In this document: one piece after another, positions 33,761 through 46,340 of the stretch
How the letters are laid out: each line of letters starts with the position of its first letter
Position numbering within the stretch: position 1 is the first letter of the stretch
Assembly: GCA_017893485.1 (NCBI GenBank)
Contig: CM030359.1
Coordinates: 30,570,430-30,634,429, forward strand
Length of the DNA: 64,000 nucleotides
Origin: Hemerocallis citrina
Lineage: Eukaryota; Streptophyta; Magnoliopsida; Asparagales; Asphodelaceae
Direction of reading: 5' to 3'
Translations under genes and position numbers: made by a program
Notes under the pieces: model-generated
Databases searched by the model: none
What the model saw: only the letters and a program-made list of their open reading frames with translations
Told to the model about the DNA's origin: nothing

Positions 33761-34701
33761 ATGGATCTCACACAACCATCTTCTTCCCATGATGTGGGTG
33801 CTTCATCTAGTACTTCGTATGGACCATGGGGACATCCGGGTCCAATAGATCTTACCGTTCTATATCTGCAAGAAGATCACAGATCACAGGCGGTTTGGAA
33901 AGGAGATGTGGAAAAAATGAGTTTCCGAATGCACACCATCATGGCAGCGCACTCCGTACTCAAAATTACTTGTTAAGCAGCGGATTTTACGGAATGTCGA
34001 AGCTGGTGAAAATCAAATGTGACCACGCCCTACTTACCGCTCTTGTGGAGCGATAGAGGCCGGAGACTCACACGTTTCACTTACCAGTTGGGGATATGAC
34101 GGTAACCCTACAAGATGTAGCCGTCATTGCGAGTCTTCCAATCGATGGGATCGCCGTCACGGAAAACATGATGTTCAATAAAGTTGCATTGGTACGAGAT
34201 TACCTTGGACAGGAGGTGCCTAAAGATGATAAGGGAGTGTTCGTTGGGGAATCAATTAGACGTTCTTGGCTTGATGGGGAGTTCACTAATCGAATGCCAG
34301 ACGCACCGACGGACATCCAACTCCAGAATTATACCCGCGTTTATCTGTTGTCGATGATTGGAGGGATTCTATTTCCTAATTCTTTAGGTGATGTAGTGCA
34401 TCTCATGTACCTTCCACTGATTGCTGACTTACAGACAACCGACAGATATAGTTGGGGAAGTGCGGCTCTGGCCTCCCTCTACCGTGCTCTCTGTAACTGT
34501 TCGATGGGGTCGATCCAAATGATCGGGCCAATGTCTATATTGCAAATATGGTATTGGGAACGAATACACCTCGGCCGATCCCGAGTAACGGTACTTTCAG
34601 AAAGTTGGAGAGTACAACAGGAAAATTCCGTGCTGAGAGCTCCTCTTGGTGCCTACTGGACGGGTAAGCTCACATGGAGGGAACAATGGCTTCAGTGTTA
34701 A
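33761..34701 (+). pseudogene. Plant mobile domain (PMD, MAIN-like) pseudogene
   Basis: The plus strand encodes GPIDLTVLYLQEDHRS, AVWKGD, SGFYGMSKL, LLTALVER, RPETHTFHLPVGDMTVTLQD, LPIDGIAVT and YLLSMIGG..LFP, the order of the plant mobile domain. That domain is found in transposon-encoded and domesticated MAIN/MAIL-type nuclear proteins. The ATG at 33761 starts in one frame; near 33920 the homology moves to another frame, and a TAG at 34054 replaces the tryptophan normally following VER. Homology fades after about 34590. The sequence upstream (33000-33760) looks like a leader with a possible TTGATAG acceptor at 33756. It is clearly broken. Confidence 0.85.
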
Positions 34702-34740
34702 CATAACTGAAGCCGTTGTTCCCAACAATAGCTTCGGTGG
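34681..34740. repeat. Palindrome at PMD 3' edge
   Basis: GAACAATGGCTTCAGTGTT is followed by its imperfect inverse (AACTGAAGCCGTTGTTC), a hairpin of the same style as those at 32.7-33.0 kb. Confidence 0.75.
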
Positions 34741-34784
34741 TTTGCAATGGAGCATTCCTCTATATGTATAGTTTTTTGTTATAG

Positions 34785-35120
34785 ATTCACTCAAAGAAGA
34801 GATGTTTTTTAGAGCAAGGGCAAATGAATTCTCTTGTCTATGTGAAGCATAATATTAACCTACGATAGAGAAACATAAGGAGAAAGCAACACAAGCTAGA
34901 CCCTATTATTCTAGATAAGGTTCCTTCCGATGATCAGTGGATTGCGAAGAGGGAAGAACCATGTCTTTCTATCTATGATGGATGGTTAGAAGAGTTTGAT
35001 TTGGAGAATATAGAGATTATGGATGATGATGGGTATTTAGATGTTGCAACGGTTGCAAACCATCAAAGTGTAGAAGATAATGAATCTTCTATTTCCCCCA
35101 TAAAAGCGAGTAAGGGTTGA
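34785..35120 (+). pseudogene. C-terminal exon of a hAT transposase
   Basis: After a TTATAG acceptor-like site the frame reads HSKKR, LEQGQMNSLVYVKHN and NLR, then an acidic tail with DPIILDKVPSDDQWI and a stop at 35118. This matches the end of the hAT dimerisation domain in plant hAT transposases (pattern HSKKRN, LVYV, NLRLR, then an acidic DP..W region). One in-frame TAG after NLR breaks it. Upstream catalytic parts are absent. Whether it was once joined to the PMD piece is unclear. Confidence 0.7.
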
Positions 35121-35449
35121 TGGTTCTTTGTCACGCCCCGCTTCCCATTATACAGAAACACGGCCACATAACTGAGGCCCCGCGAATGATACATGTATAC
35201 CAACTCATATCATCCGTAAGCTGTATAATTCCAGCAAGCTCAAAAATACAATAATAATCATAAGAACAAGAATATAATGCAATAACCAATATCTGGAATA
35301 CAAGAACTTACCAAATAGCCAGAGAATATGTAATGTAATAACAGTTCGACAAGTTCTTTCAGTAACCCATCGTTTGTACCTGTATAACATTAACTCAAAA
35401 GAAAGATATATGGTACCCGTTAGAACAAGTTATGGGTCGCAAGCAGTAT

Positions 35450-36050
35450 AAGCAAAGTGAAGCAAAAACAAGGATATAACAAGAAACAAGAAATCATGTA
35501 TACAGGAAACGTGCCATGTAACGGAATAGAATGCAAACATATAAATGAGGATCATGTAAACTTGTATAAGCAGAAATCGTATAACTTGTGAACTGAAACA
35601 AGAGACAGGTAAACATGACTTCAATGTACATTCAATCGGTAACAAGGAATCATGTAACGAGAACATGTCATGTAAGCGGGAATCATGCAAATATGTAAAT
35701 AGGAATCATGTAAACTTGTAATCAGGAATCATGTAACTGAAATCATGTAACTCATAAACAAGAATATGCATGTGCTCAGTGATAACCTCAAGTCTAGCAA
35801 TCTCTTATCAATCCTATCTAATACACACAATCATGTGTTCCATACCACAAGTTAACGTTTAGACTCTAGTGGCAAATTATACAGGGTCAAGTACTTGGGA
35901 ATCATGTACTCATGTAATGGAGTCTAGAGGTGAACCCCGTAGAGGCTAGCAGTGGCCCCAGTCACCCATGATGTGGCACTTAATTCTACATGACACTTAG
36001 TTCCATGTAACTTGTAATCATGTGGTCATGTAATCATGTAATGGAGTCTA
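35450..36050. repeat. Dispersed AATCATGTAA short repeats
   Basis: The phrase AATCATGTAA and close variants recur many times within this interval of the outer solo LTR, together with two copies of TAATGGAGTCTAGAGGTG. Confidence 0.8.
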
Positions 36051-36057
36051 GAGGTGG

Positions 36058-38971
36058 TGTAACCCTTGTTTCCGTTAATTTGTATTTTCAAGTATTTTTC
36101 CGTATTTTAAATTAAACTATTCTCTTTTTAATTTAATATGTTATTCAAACTATTTTGTGAAACCCAATATTTGATTATTCAACTATTTTAATATTTGAAA
36201 TATTTTGGAATCCAATTTTTATTATAAGCCCAGTAATTTAAATTATGTAGTATAATCCCAATTCTCTAATTAAATAATTAACTTGTTTTGAGCCCAATGA
36301 CCGAGCCCACTTCCTAATGGGTCTTGACCCGCTAACCCAAATCCAAACTCTCTTGTTGACCAGATCCAATAATTAATCCCTAGAATCTCTCCTAAATCAA
36401 GTAACCCCCAAATTTACTATCCCACAATCAGCCTATTGATTGTAATCCCGTAACCCACTCTCCCTAAAATATCTTCTTTAATTCTCCTCCACTAATAGTC
36501 ATTGATCCCCGTAACTCCCTCCCCCTAATATCTCTCTACTCTTTACTATTATATTATTTTATATCTTTATTATAATATAATATCTCTCTCTCCCATACCC
36601 TCTCTCCTTTTCTGATTAAAACCCAAACAAAACAAAACCACAGAACACCACCTCAACCCATCTTCCTCCTCCTCGTCACCCGCTCGAGCGCCGATTACCA
36701 CCACCGCTCATCGCCCAAACCCATCGACTCTCCCATCCCCGTCGCCAACTTCGACCGTCACCATCGTCATCTCCAAACCACCACCTCCATTATCGTCAAC
36801 CCCCGACCTCGCCCAACCACCCAAAACAAACCCAACTCCACTTCTCCCCATCGCTCATCATCTACTCCTCGCCCCACCGTAGTGAACCCAAGGCCTCATC
36901 CTCCACCTCCCGTCTCCATTGCCTGCACCGAACAGTCGTCGAACCTTCGAGCGCTTCCCGCTCGCCCCTTCGATCATCCCTACCACCATCGCCTATATCA
37001 TCGACCCCTTCATCTCGACTCCACCCATCACCGCCTCGTCCCTCGTCCTCACCGTGCACCCCCCCCTACATCCTTCGGAGAACCCCCACGTTGCCTCGTC
37101 ATCGTCATCAACATCCAGAACCCCCACCATCCTTGTCCTCTGTTTTTGCCGAAAATAGAGCCCTGCTTGAGCTCGAGCCGCTGCGTCGTCGACATCACCA
37201 CAGTCGTCGCCAAGCTGCCACCGTTAGCCACCCTTGCCCTCCGCGAGCATTGCTGCCCACTTCCGCCATCGAAGTTTTCCCGATCGCCCTCTCTCTCTTG
37301 CCTAAAGAAGAAGACGAAGGGTGATTGAGGGAATTTGGTGTTCGGTGTTTTGTTGGAGGGGATTTGGATTTGTTGTTCCCTGTTTTGGCCCAGATCCGGT
37401 GGGTAGGGAAGATCCTATTGGCTGGATTCGGTGTTCTGCGTTCTGTGCACACCAAATCCAGTCTTGCTGTTCACTGTTTTGCCTGGATCCAGTGTGGGGA
37501 TTTTGTTGCTGAGTTGCTGACTTTATTACTTGGACCTTCTTGCACGTATTTTGCACGTAATTTTTGGAGCTCGCCGGATTATTCTCTTTCGGAATCGTTA
37601 AAAAGGCAAGTATCTCTTGTACAAATTTAATTGTTCCAGTACAAGCCCCTTTGTATAAATACCGCAAGTATATTATTTTTTACTCCAATTCGCATTCATA
37701 AGTCGAATTGATACCCATTTTTATACCTAATCCGTCGATCCCGTATTCACATATGATCGTGAATACTTTGTTACCATATGCATGACATGAACACAAATTA
37801 ATACACACATACGTACTCTTAGTATTATACATATTTATGTGGAGGAATGTTTTAACCGTGATAGCAGTTAAATTTGACATCTTGTTCTTGTTGATTAAAA
37901 TTAATAAAAGTAATAAGTCGGGGTTTAAGGGAAAGACCATAGTAGTGGACAAAATAGGTAAGTGTACTCAGAAGGGGGCTCGTGTTTCCCATGATTACAA
38001 GTTATATGGAACTAAGTGCCACGTAGAACTAAGTGCCACGTCAGGTTGACGGGAGCCACCTCTAGAATCTACGGGGGGCACCTCTAGAATCCATTACATG
38101 ATTATATGTTTATATGTTTCACGCTACATGTTTACACTATGTTTGACTCGATATGTTTCACGTTATATGTTTGCACGTATCTCGATACAAGATACAAATG
38201 ATATGTTTTACCCAAGTACACTGCCCTATAAACTCCATCACTAGGTCTAAACGAAATTGCATTGACTGTAGCAACCATATAGTAAAAGTATAGATGCATG
38301 AAGTGCTACCTAGATAGAATCCAACATTAGACTTAAGATTAACACGTACGCTTGCATGATCCAATTACATGTTACATGTTCATGTTGACTTGATACTTGT
38401 TTACTTGATTACTCGTTTTACATGCCATTTGTTTCATAATGCCTTGTTCATAATCATGTTTGTATATTGCATATCTTCTATTTCATGACTCTCGATTCCT
38501 TGCTCTTTTCTTGTTTTTCTTTTGTTTAGTTTTGTACCTGTTTCCCTTAGCTTGTACTCCCCTTGTGGCCCGTGACTTATATTAACGGGCGTCTTCTTGT
38601 TTTCCTTTTCTTTTCTTTTTGTTATAATATACTTGCAGACCCAAATGGAGAGTTACCAGAAGGTGTCGCTGACCAAGTGTTCTAGTTTATTGTTATCATG
38701 TTATCTTTAGTTTGTGTTTTATTTCTTGCAACTCTTTATTGTAATCCGGGCTTGTTTGACCTGTAACTATTTGTATTTCCAGTTGTTGGTTATATTATGG
38801 ACTATGTCTTGAAATTTCATTATTATATTGTGATTTTATATGCATGTGTGGTTTATTATATTATCTTGTTGTTGAGTTTATCTGTACAGCTTATGAATAG
38901 TGTTTTTGCACCATTCGCTGGGCCTCAGTCACGCGCCCGTATTCCCGTGTTTTGGGAAGCGGGGCGTGACA
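36058..38971 (+). mobile_element. Nested solo LTR, plus orientation, TSD GGTGG
   Basis: The segment runs from TGTAACCCTTG to GGGGCGTGACA (2914 bp) and is flanked by GGTGG at 36053-36057 and 38972-38976. It has the same terminal style as the LTR it sits in but the opposite orientation, so related elements invaded one another. The C-rich block at 36640-37330 gives long Pro/Ser/His-rich frames in several registers and no domain. Confidence 0.88.
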
Positions 38972-41031
38972 GGTGGCCCCCGTATTCTAGTGGTGGCCTC
39001 TGTCACCCATGACGTAGCACTTAGTTCCACGTGACACTTAGTTCTATATAACTTGTAATCATGTATCTTCATCACAGAGAAATATGGGCCCCTCCCGAGT
39101 ACAATCTCCTATATATCTCACTACTAGGTCTTTCCCTTATTACCCCGGCTTGTGATTCTTTTACAATAATTAAACATGATGCAACAACGGAAACAATGTC
39201 AGGACATGATCAGGGAGACATCAAGGTCTATGCAATGCATGTAATATATTTCAAGTCATAAAGGCAAAGAATGACATATTTATGTATAAATGAACACAAG
39301 TCACAAGTCTGGGCAATCAGATGTCACTGCACAAAGATAAACTTTCCCGCTGCCACAGGAAAGCAAATCTAGTCTCGCTAAGGATTCTAGAAACTAGACT
39401 CCTTGCCAGTTCCAACGCATATTTACACGATACATTTTAAATACAAAACTAGGTCAACCAGATAGTTCTTTACTAATCTACTGTTCAGTCAGCAGACCAA
39501 AGTCAAATTCTTATACGTATAAAGTGACTGTAAGTTCATTTAAAAATCTTATAAAAATTATAAATTAATTCATAATCATGTACAGTAGCATGCTGATAAA
39601 TATCAGGTCTTAATTATACTTTTTGAGTGATATTTAAATTAGTTGTTCGAGAAAATACGTTTCAAAATAGTAATCTGGAATTACAAATGTCACAACACTA
39701 AAAATAGTATATCTTGCAAACTACACATCAAATTTTAGATCCTTCAGAAGTTCTAGAAACTAGACTCAGAAGGCTAAAACTCTTATTCATAAAGTTCTAA
39801 TTAATTTGAACAGTATCTAGGTCAAAAAGCTACAAGCTAGAACAAACAGCAGGGTAGTAACATACAAATCGATATTTATGATATTTTGATGGTCATCGAA
39901 TCATAGAGGCAAATATATTGATTCGATTTAATATATAATGACTGATCACGAATCATGAATACTATAAGAATAACGGATTTCAAATGCAATGATCTAATTA
40001 CTAATTGCGGGAGGTCAAATAAAATACTTGAACGGAACAATAAAGTGTACAAGATACTTGTCTTAGAGATGACAACGATTCCGATAATAATGAGAATAAC
40101 GGGACGAGCGTACCAACGGTAATACATGCAAGCTACGTAACAAGCAATCACGTACAACGACACGTGCAAACAACGTAACGGCAACACATGCTATACACGA
40201 CAAATAAAAACGGGGATAGCAGCAACTCGGCAACAGCAAGAGACAAGAACAGCAACTGCAAGAACAAGAACAACAACTGCAAGAACAGCAAGAAGCGGTG
40301 ACGACACAAGCCAGAGCGAACACGACAACAGCAAGGGGTCTTGTTGCTTGTGTTGTTCTGGTGTACAGTAATGAGGCAGGAGAAAAGAGGATAAGGCTTG
40401 GGGTGGCCGGCGATGAGGGAAATGGGTTTGAGGGCGATCGAATTCTGCGACGATTGCGGTAGCATATGGGGGAGTCGGCGGGAAGGAGAGGCGCGACGAG
40501 GTGGTGAGGATGGCGCTTGCGCTGGAGTCACGGTTGAAGGTGGAGCTTGACAGTCGGAGACGCTCGAGGGCGGAAGGGCGGCGAGGAAGTCGAGAGGAGG
40601 AAGGAGAGGGCAAAAGGCTGACGGAGCTCTGGAGGAGGCAGGATCGACTGCTACGGGGGTGAGGCGGCAACTGTGGAGAGGGAGCAGCGGTGTTGACGAT
40701 GGGAATGGTGACGAGGATGGCAGAGTTTGACGAGGGCGAGGTGAGGCTGCGATGAATGGCCGCGGGCAGTTGGAGGCAGTAGAGGAGTCAACAATGGTGG
40801 CGATGAGGGAGCACGGTGACAGGGCGAAGTTGTGGTGGAGATGGCAGACGAGGGAGGGGTTGCTGTGGCATTGTAGGAAGGTGGAGCTCGAGCGCCGACG
40901 AGGGCAAGGAAGATGACGACGAGAGGAGGAGGGTCATGGGGCTCGGGGGTGTGTCGCGAGGTTGTGGCAGTCAAGCGGAGGAAGAAGGTAAGGAGTGGGA
41001 TGGGTTGAAATGAAAAGGAGAAGGAAAGCTC

Positions 41032-41062
<31 letters not shown>

Positions 41063-42051
41063 CTAAGTCGGGGAGAGAGAGAGACTGAGTCGGGGAGAGA
41101 GAGTTTTTAATATAATAAATAATAATTATTATGGGTTAATAATAGGGATTAAGGAGTGGATTAGAGGGATTAGTGGAGTGTTTGGGGGTGGTGTGGGTGG
41201 GTGGGGGGGAGGGGGAGTGTTTAACTGATATGCAGTTGGAGTTTAGTGGGATTGGGTAGATAATAGGGTTAACGGGTTTTGGGTTAGACTAGGATTTGGA
41301 TTTTATATTAGGCTTCTTCACAAATTTAATAAGTAATCAAGAAGAAAAGAAATAGGATTGGGGTTACTTGGGCTTCATATAAATAAATAAGATTGAGCTT
41401 TAAACGATTAATAAGATAAAATAATTATATTATGGACTTAATATTTGTTTAGGGCTTGAGTTTAAATCTTGGGCTAAAGAATTGGGCTTGGACTAATAAA
41501 AAAATAATAATAAAAGAATACTTAGTTTGAGCTTCATAAATAAGTTCAATAATACTGGTTGGGCTTAAATAATCAAAAATAGACATGAAACATGATTGTA
41601 GAACGAAATATGATTCTTGTTAAAAAATATAATTATTAGAAAGCAAAATAATTGGTGTTTAGAAAACTTTAATAGAATATCCAAAACTACATTAAGTACA
41701 AGGGATAAATTTAGAGGAATGGAAGTAATTTATAAACAATCGAATACAAAGATATACTCAGAATTTCCACAATCAGAAAATACAATTGGGGATGAGTTAG
41801 GATTCTGAGTTCGAACAAAATAGTCGGATATTCAAATGAATGCAAATTTGGATTCAAAAGAATAGAATAATTTATAGGAAAAAATGAAATACAAGAATAC
41901 GAGGAAAAAAAAGAGAAATATGTATTCTTGGGGACGGGGGTTACATTCTTCATGTAAGCCATGTGTTAATTTCGTGCATAATAAGGTGGTACTTGGTACA
42001 ATAATTTTTTTAGAGCATAGCTGACTGAGTGAAATAATTTTGTATGTGTAG

Positions 42052-42176
42052 CATCGTCTGCTCAATAAGGCGAGGTTACGACAAGTGAAGACAATGAGGA
42101 CGGGCCAATTGGATATATGTTTGTAAAGGAGGATGTTAATATCATCCTAGAGAAGGATGATCCAGAGATAAAGTGA
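42052..42176 (+). other. Possible acidic C-terminal exon
   Basis: After a TGTGTAG acceptor-like site, a frame (with a TAA near its start) reads TTSEDNEDGPIGYMFV then an acidic end before TGA at 42174. It could be the last piece of the hAT gene interrupted by the solo LTR at 35129-41945. This rests on position only. Confidence 0.25.
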
Positions 42177-42335
42177 TCTTATTGCTATGATAGTTTTATT
42201 AGGAGTTTGGGAGTTTAAGACTTTCGGGTGGTGTATCTCACCTATTGATTTGCATTTCACATTTTTCCATTTGGATATGTAGCTCTCAGCTTGGCTATAA
42301 TTGCTTTTTAGTACTTAACTTTGTGTTTGTTTTTA

Positions 42336-43661
42336 GGGAAAAAGCCAAAGTACCCCCCAACGTTTGGCCTGAGTACAAAATGCCCATACAACGTTTGAAA
42401 AAATACAATAAACTCATTCTTCCGTTAACTTAACCCTATCCGTTAAGTTATAATTATTAAATTACTCTTTTACCCTTACCCTTTCATATTCATTCTCTTT
42501 CTCCCTTTCTTCATTCATTTTTTCTTTCTTAATTTTTTCTTGTTCTTCCCTTTATTCTTTTTTTCTTCATTCGTAATTTTTTTGGTAGCAAAATGGTAGA
42601 TTTCGGCAAGGTGGGGTCGGCAAGGTCAGCAATGGTAAGATTCTCAACTCTCTTTTCAATTTTCTTCTTCTTCCCCAAAATCTATAATAAATGAACCGGT
42701 TTGATTTTAATAAAGAATAAACCCTAGCTTTTGGGGAATACCTGTAAACCCTTCTTTTAGTTTAGTTTGCCTGTGGCTGTTCTTTTGTTTCACCGTGAAA
42801 GCATTAATTGAGAGGAATTCATTCTTAAGACCGATCAATGACAAGAGATTGCAGATTGATCCAACTACGGCCGTCAACTGGGCACTTGATATTTTTGAAT
42901 TTGCAGTTGAAAGAGAATGATTCATTTGGCTGCCCACAAAGATTAAAAATGATGCCTTTCTTATAGTTGTTATCATCGTCAAATTCTTGTGGTTATTATT
43001 TTTTCTATTATCTTTCATATAAATATTTTTTTTATCGGAGATGTCAGCATAAATTATTATTTTTATTTGTAATCTTGTAAAAATGATAAGTTCATATTTG
43101 CTGCTCATGTTAGAAAATTAATTCACCTAGTCAAGCTGGTTTCTTACATAAGAAATATTAAATTTCTTAACGAATTAATGGTAGTTACTTCACAATTGAC
43201 AAGAAAATAGTGTCATCAGTTTGTCCATCTTAGTGGCTTTTAATAGGCCCTCAAACACAGTCCATTTAAACACATGTTTATCGAAGCCATGGGCTTGCTA
43301 AGATGCATTGAAATGGGTAAGATGAGGTTAGCTACTCCAAAGTAAAAAAAGAAGTTAAATATTGGTTATTTTTTTTAGAAACTCTCACTATTATTTTTGT
43401 CAATTGCTAGCAGATTGAAGAGTATATTTGGATAGTAACTGAACATACATGATCATATAAGAAATATTCAAAAGGCAAGATGAAATCATAGAAGAAGAGA
43501 TTTGATTATAAAAGAGTAAGGGGTAAAAAAGTAATTTAATAATTATAACTTAACGGATGGGGTTAAGTTAACGAAAGAATGGGTTTATTGTACTTTTTCA
43601 AACGTTGTATGGGCATTTTGTACTCGGGCCAAACGTTGAGGGGGTACTTTGGTTTTTGCCC
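42336..43661. mobile_element. Mutator-type element with perfect 9-bp TSD
   Basis: The ends GGGAAAAAGCCAAAGTACCC and (reverse complement) GGGCAAAAACCAAAGTACCC begin inverted repeats of about 150 bp (42336-42490 and 43500-43661). TTGTTTTTA is duplicated at 42327-42335 and 43662-43670. Nine-bp duplications and long TIRs are diagnostic of the Mutator superfamily. There is no transposase. The internal sequence includes a plus-strand stretch at about 42755-42925 with coding character (DPTTAVNWALDIFEF) that I cannot assign, so it could be a Pack-MULE. Confidence 0.9.
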
Positions 43662-43670
43662 TTGTTTTTA

Positions 43671-44684
43671 TGTACGTTGAATATGGGTTAAGAAGACTTC
43701 ATTTTGGTGTAGTATTTAATATTTATCATTATTAGCATTCCAAAAAAATTATATTGTTGGAAATTATTAAGAATTTATATGAATTTTTAGGTAATTAGTT
43801 TTGATTTTTAAAATAAAAATTCTTAATAACTTACGCTATTTGCGCTTTGCGCTATCGCATTTTAATGCTATGCTATATTGTATCACTATTTTCAACCTTG
43901 AGAGAGGCTGTGAAATTGAATTCCTTGGGCTTTAAGAATCAGGCTGAGGGGACCTGGCCTTGTTCTTTGTTTTTTTAAAAAACCAGATTCGGGTCGGGTC
44001 ATATGCGATTCATTAGCGGATCCATTGAGACTTTGTAGTATCCACTTGAAAATCTAAAAACCTTATTAGTTTTTAGTTTGGGTGGGCCTCGGTCCCACTA
44101 CCTCTTGCTCCTTGCTCAGTAATTCAGAGGTTTACCACCGTACCACTTGTTTCGACGTCCGAATTCGTCCATTGAATTTGGGTACATATATATGCCATGT
44201 GCAAACTTAATTGCTTGATACACATGGGATGAAACACCGGTTTCAAATACTTCTTGGGTTATATTGTGTGTTGTATTAATCAAATCTATAAAATTCTTGC
44301 TTATTGATCTGAAAAAGCTCGCCCATGGTAGTGTATATAACATTTCTCAGTCATTGAGGGCTAGAGTCAATACGACACTTCTCAATTAAAAAAGTAAAAG
44401 TTTTTTTTGCACGAGTTATTTTTTTTCTTAGCTAATAGTGAAACTTTTCTTAATTAGTGTACTTATAAATTGTGGATGATTGAAAGTGTACTAATAGTCC
44501 AATGCTAGACATGGCATTCGTTGCCAAATCTAACCTAATAAGGAAAATATTTATGCTAATCAACAATTTGTTAGTAGAATCCATACAAACATATATGATC
44601 CTTGCCAAATTTTGTTTGATAATTGATGCCACCAATAAACTTGAGAACTACTTGAGAACTAGTTTTGAACTAGTTTTGTTTATA

Positions 44685-44688
<4 letters not shown>
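43671..44688. other. Unassigned sequence
   Basis: This stretch shows no recognisable gene, terminus or repeat apart from short A/T runs. Confidence 0.5.
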
Positions 44689-44744
<56 letters not shown>

Positions 44745-44848
44745 TAGGTTTGGCCGTGAACATGTGCCTACGACACGTTTCCGTGAACGATGCAGCATAT
44801 AAAAATGCATGTAAAAAGTTAAATTTATGCACGTCTTCGTGAAGAATG

Positions 44849-44855
<7 letters not shown>
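44689..44855. repeat. Flanking direct repeat, left copy: (TA)n(CA)n plus about 110 bp
   Basis: A TA tract and a CA tract lead into a roughly 110-bp unique stretch beginning ACTAGGTTTGGCC and containing ACGACACGTTTCCGTG. The same arrangement recurs in the same orientation at 53539-53714 with about three differences in the unique part. Confidence 0.92.
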
Positions 44856-44878
<23 letters not shown>

Positions 44879-44880
<2 letters not shown>

Positions 44881-45340
44881 TTAGTCTATTAAGAGATGGA
44901 GAGCTGAGCTCCTTATCTGAGCTGGAAGTGATCAGCCGTCGGATCGAACTTGATGAAGATCGGACGGCTGATCTGGCTTCCGCTTTCTCTTCAGATTTTA
45001 AGAGGGGTAAAAGGGGTATACCCCTTATCTCAAAGCCAGATCGCGTATACCCTTCGATTCCTTATCGTCTAAGCCTACGAAAATCTTATCTCTTCTCTCC
45101 CGCTCTCTCTCTCGTTCCAAACCCTAATCTGAGCTCTCTCCCGCTCTCGAATCCCGCTCTCGATCTGTTTGGATTCCTCTCTTTGGATTCCTCTCTTCTC
45201 TTCTCACCCTATCTGAAGAGAAGACGGCACCTTCGAAACCCTAATCGAACGTCTCTTCGAAACCCTAATCGGCACCTTCGCTCCTCTCCCGCTATCTTTC
45301 TTCACTCACCTGTGACAAACCCTACCCCTACCACCGATCG
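44879..45340 (+). repeat. Left TIR of FAR1-type MULE
   Basis: The 462-bp TIR includes paired AGATCGGACGGCTGATC/GATCAGCCGTCGGATCG sequences and a GGGGTATACCCC palindrome. Both TIRs carry the same long Ser/Leu-rich frame, which is therefore a property of the repeat and not evidence of a gene. Confidence 0.92.
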
Positions 45341-45852
45341 AAGTACCTGTGCTTCGATCATCTTCAGATCGATTTGTGCTTCGCTCATCTTCAGATCGTT
45401 TTGTTCGGTTGTCGTGAGCTGCACCTTAACAGTGCACTTGAGAGTTCGTTCTCTTCTTCCTGACGGAGAACCGATACTGCGACAAGGGTTTAAATTTCTA
45501 ACCTTGAATTCAAATTTTATTTCCTTCATAGATGCTTCTAGGTTGTTGTTATATTCTTCGCGCTTAAATTATGCTCTGTTAATATTCGCACTAGTATTCG
45601 GACTAGTACATTTAGATTAGCAAATAATATTCGTACTGGTATATGGAATTTTTAGATGTGGACATGACACATGCATATAAGCACACAAAATCCATGTAAT
45701 ATTTAGTCTAGTTTTTGTTTATTTCGAGACTTGCTTCAATCACTGCTAATAGGACTTGACACATGCATATAAGTGATTATTAGTAGTATTATTATTATTA
45801 TTCCATGTAAATTTTCTTCCATGTAATTTTTCTTTTACTGTTTCTTTTGTTT

Positions 45853-45854
<2 letters not shown>

Positions 45855-45901
<47 letters not shown>
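45855..45901. repeat. (ATT)n microsatellite
   Basis: About 15 ATT units occur between the left TIR and the transposase gene. Confidence 0.95.
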
Positions 45902-45902
<1 letters not shown>

Positions 45903-46340
45903 GAGATAAGTGATTATTAGTAGTCATGAACAGAATAGTTCATGAGTCATCAGATCTTCTTGTTACCGTAGTTACAGCACGACGCGCTCATTATTCGGCC
46001 GATTCCTCTTCATCAGCAAAATACCCTTTACCATCATCATCTCCTTGAACGGAAAGCCAAATACAGGGGAGACTATAGTCGATTTTTTTTTTATGCTCGA
46101 ACACAGGGTGTGCGATAAAATACCACTAAGGTGGTTGTGATCATTTCCACAAAAGGTCGTTTAGGGTTTGGTGAATAGAGTAGATTGTGTTAAGATGTAG
46201 TTTTTTATTTGTACATTTTTTGGAGCCACAATTTCTCTATTTTACAGATCAAGAATGTATTATGTTGATCTGTTTCATTTGTGGTAATTTAAGGTTGTAG
46301 CTTTATTTTTAATTTTTGTTGTCTCATTCTCCTATGAAGG

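Larger units (their letters stand above)
35129..41945 (-). mobile_element. Solo LTR, minus orientation, TSD TTCTT
   Basis: The plus strand begins TGTCACGCCCCG at 35129 and ends GGGGGTTACA at 41945, which on the minus strand is an LTR from TGTAACCCCC to CGGGGCGTGACA. TTCTT is duplicated at 35124-35128 and 41946-41950. A second solo LTR (36058-38971) is inserted within; removing it leaves about 3.9 kb. Proline/serine-rich frames at 40.1-41.0 kb on the minus strand are leader-type low-complexity sequence, as in the related LTRs. No internal coding domain exists. Confidence 0.92.

Noticed and set aside
36882..37328. 148-codon Pro/His-rich frame
   Set aside because: Low-complexity leader sequence of the nested solo LTR, open in several registers at once.
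35129..38971. DNA transposon with TGTCACGCCCCG terminal inverted repeats
   Set aside because: Exact TSDs (TTCTT at 35124/41946 and GGTGG at 36053/38972) resolve it into two solo LTRs of opposite orientation.
40191..40974. Ser/Pro/Leu-rich minus-strand frames
   Set aside because: Same compositional effect in the outer solo LTR; no recognisable domain.
44928..45620. 230-codon frame in the left MULE end
   Set aside because: The same frame appears in the inverted right end (53691-52978), so it is a property of the TIR. The downstream part shows no homology.
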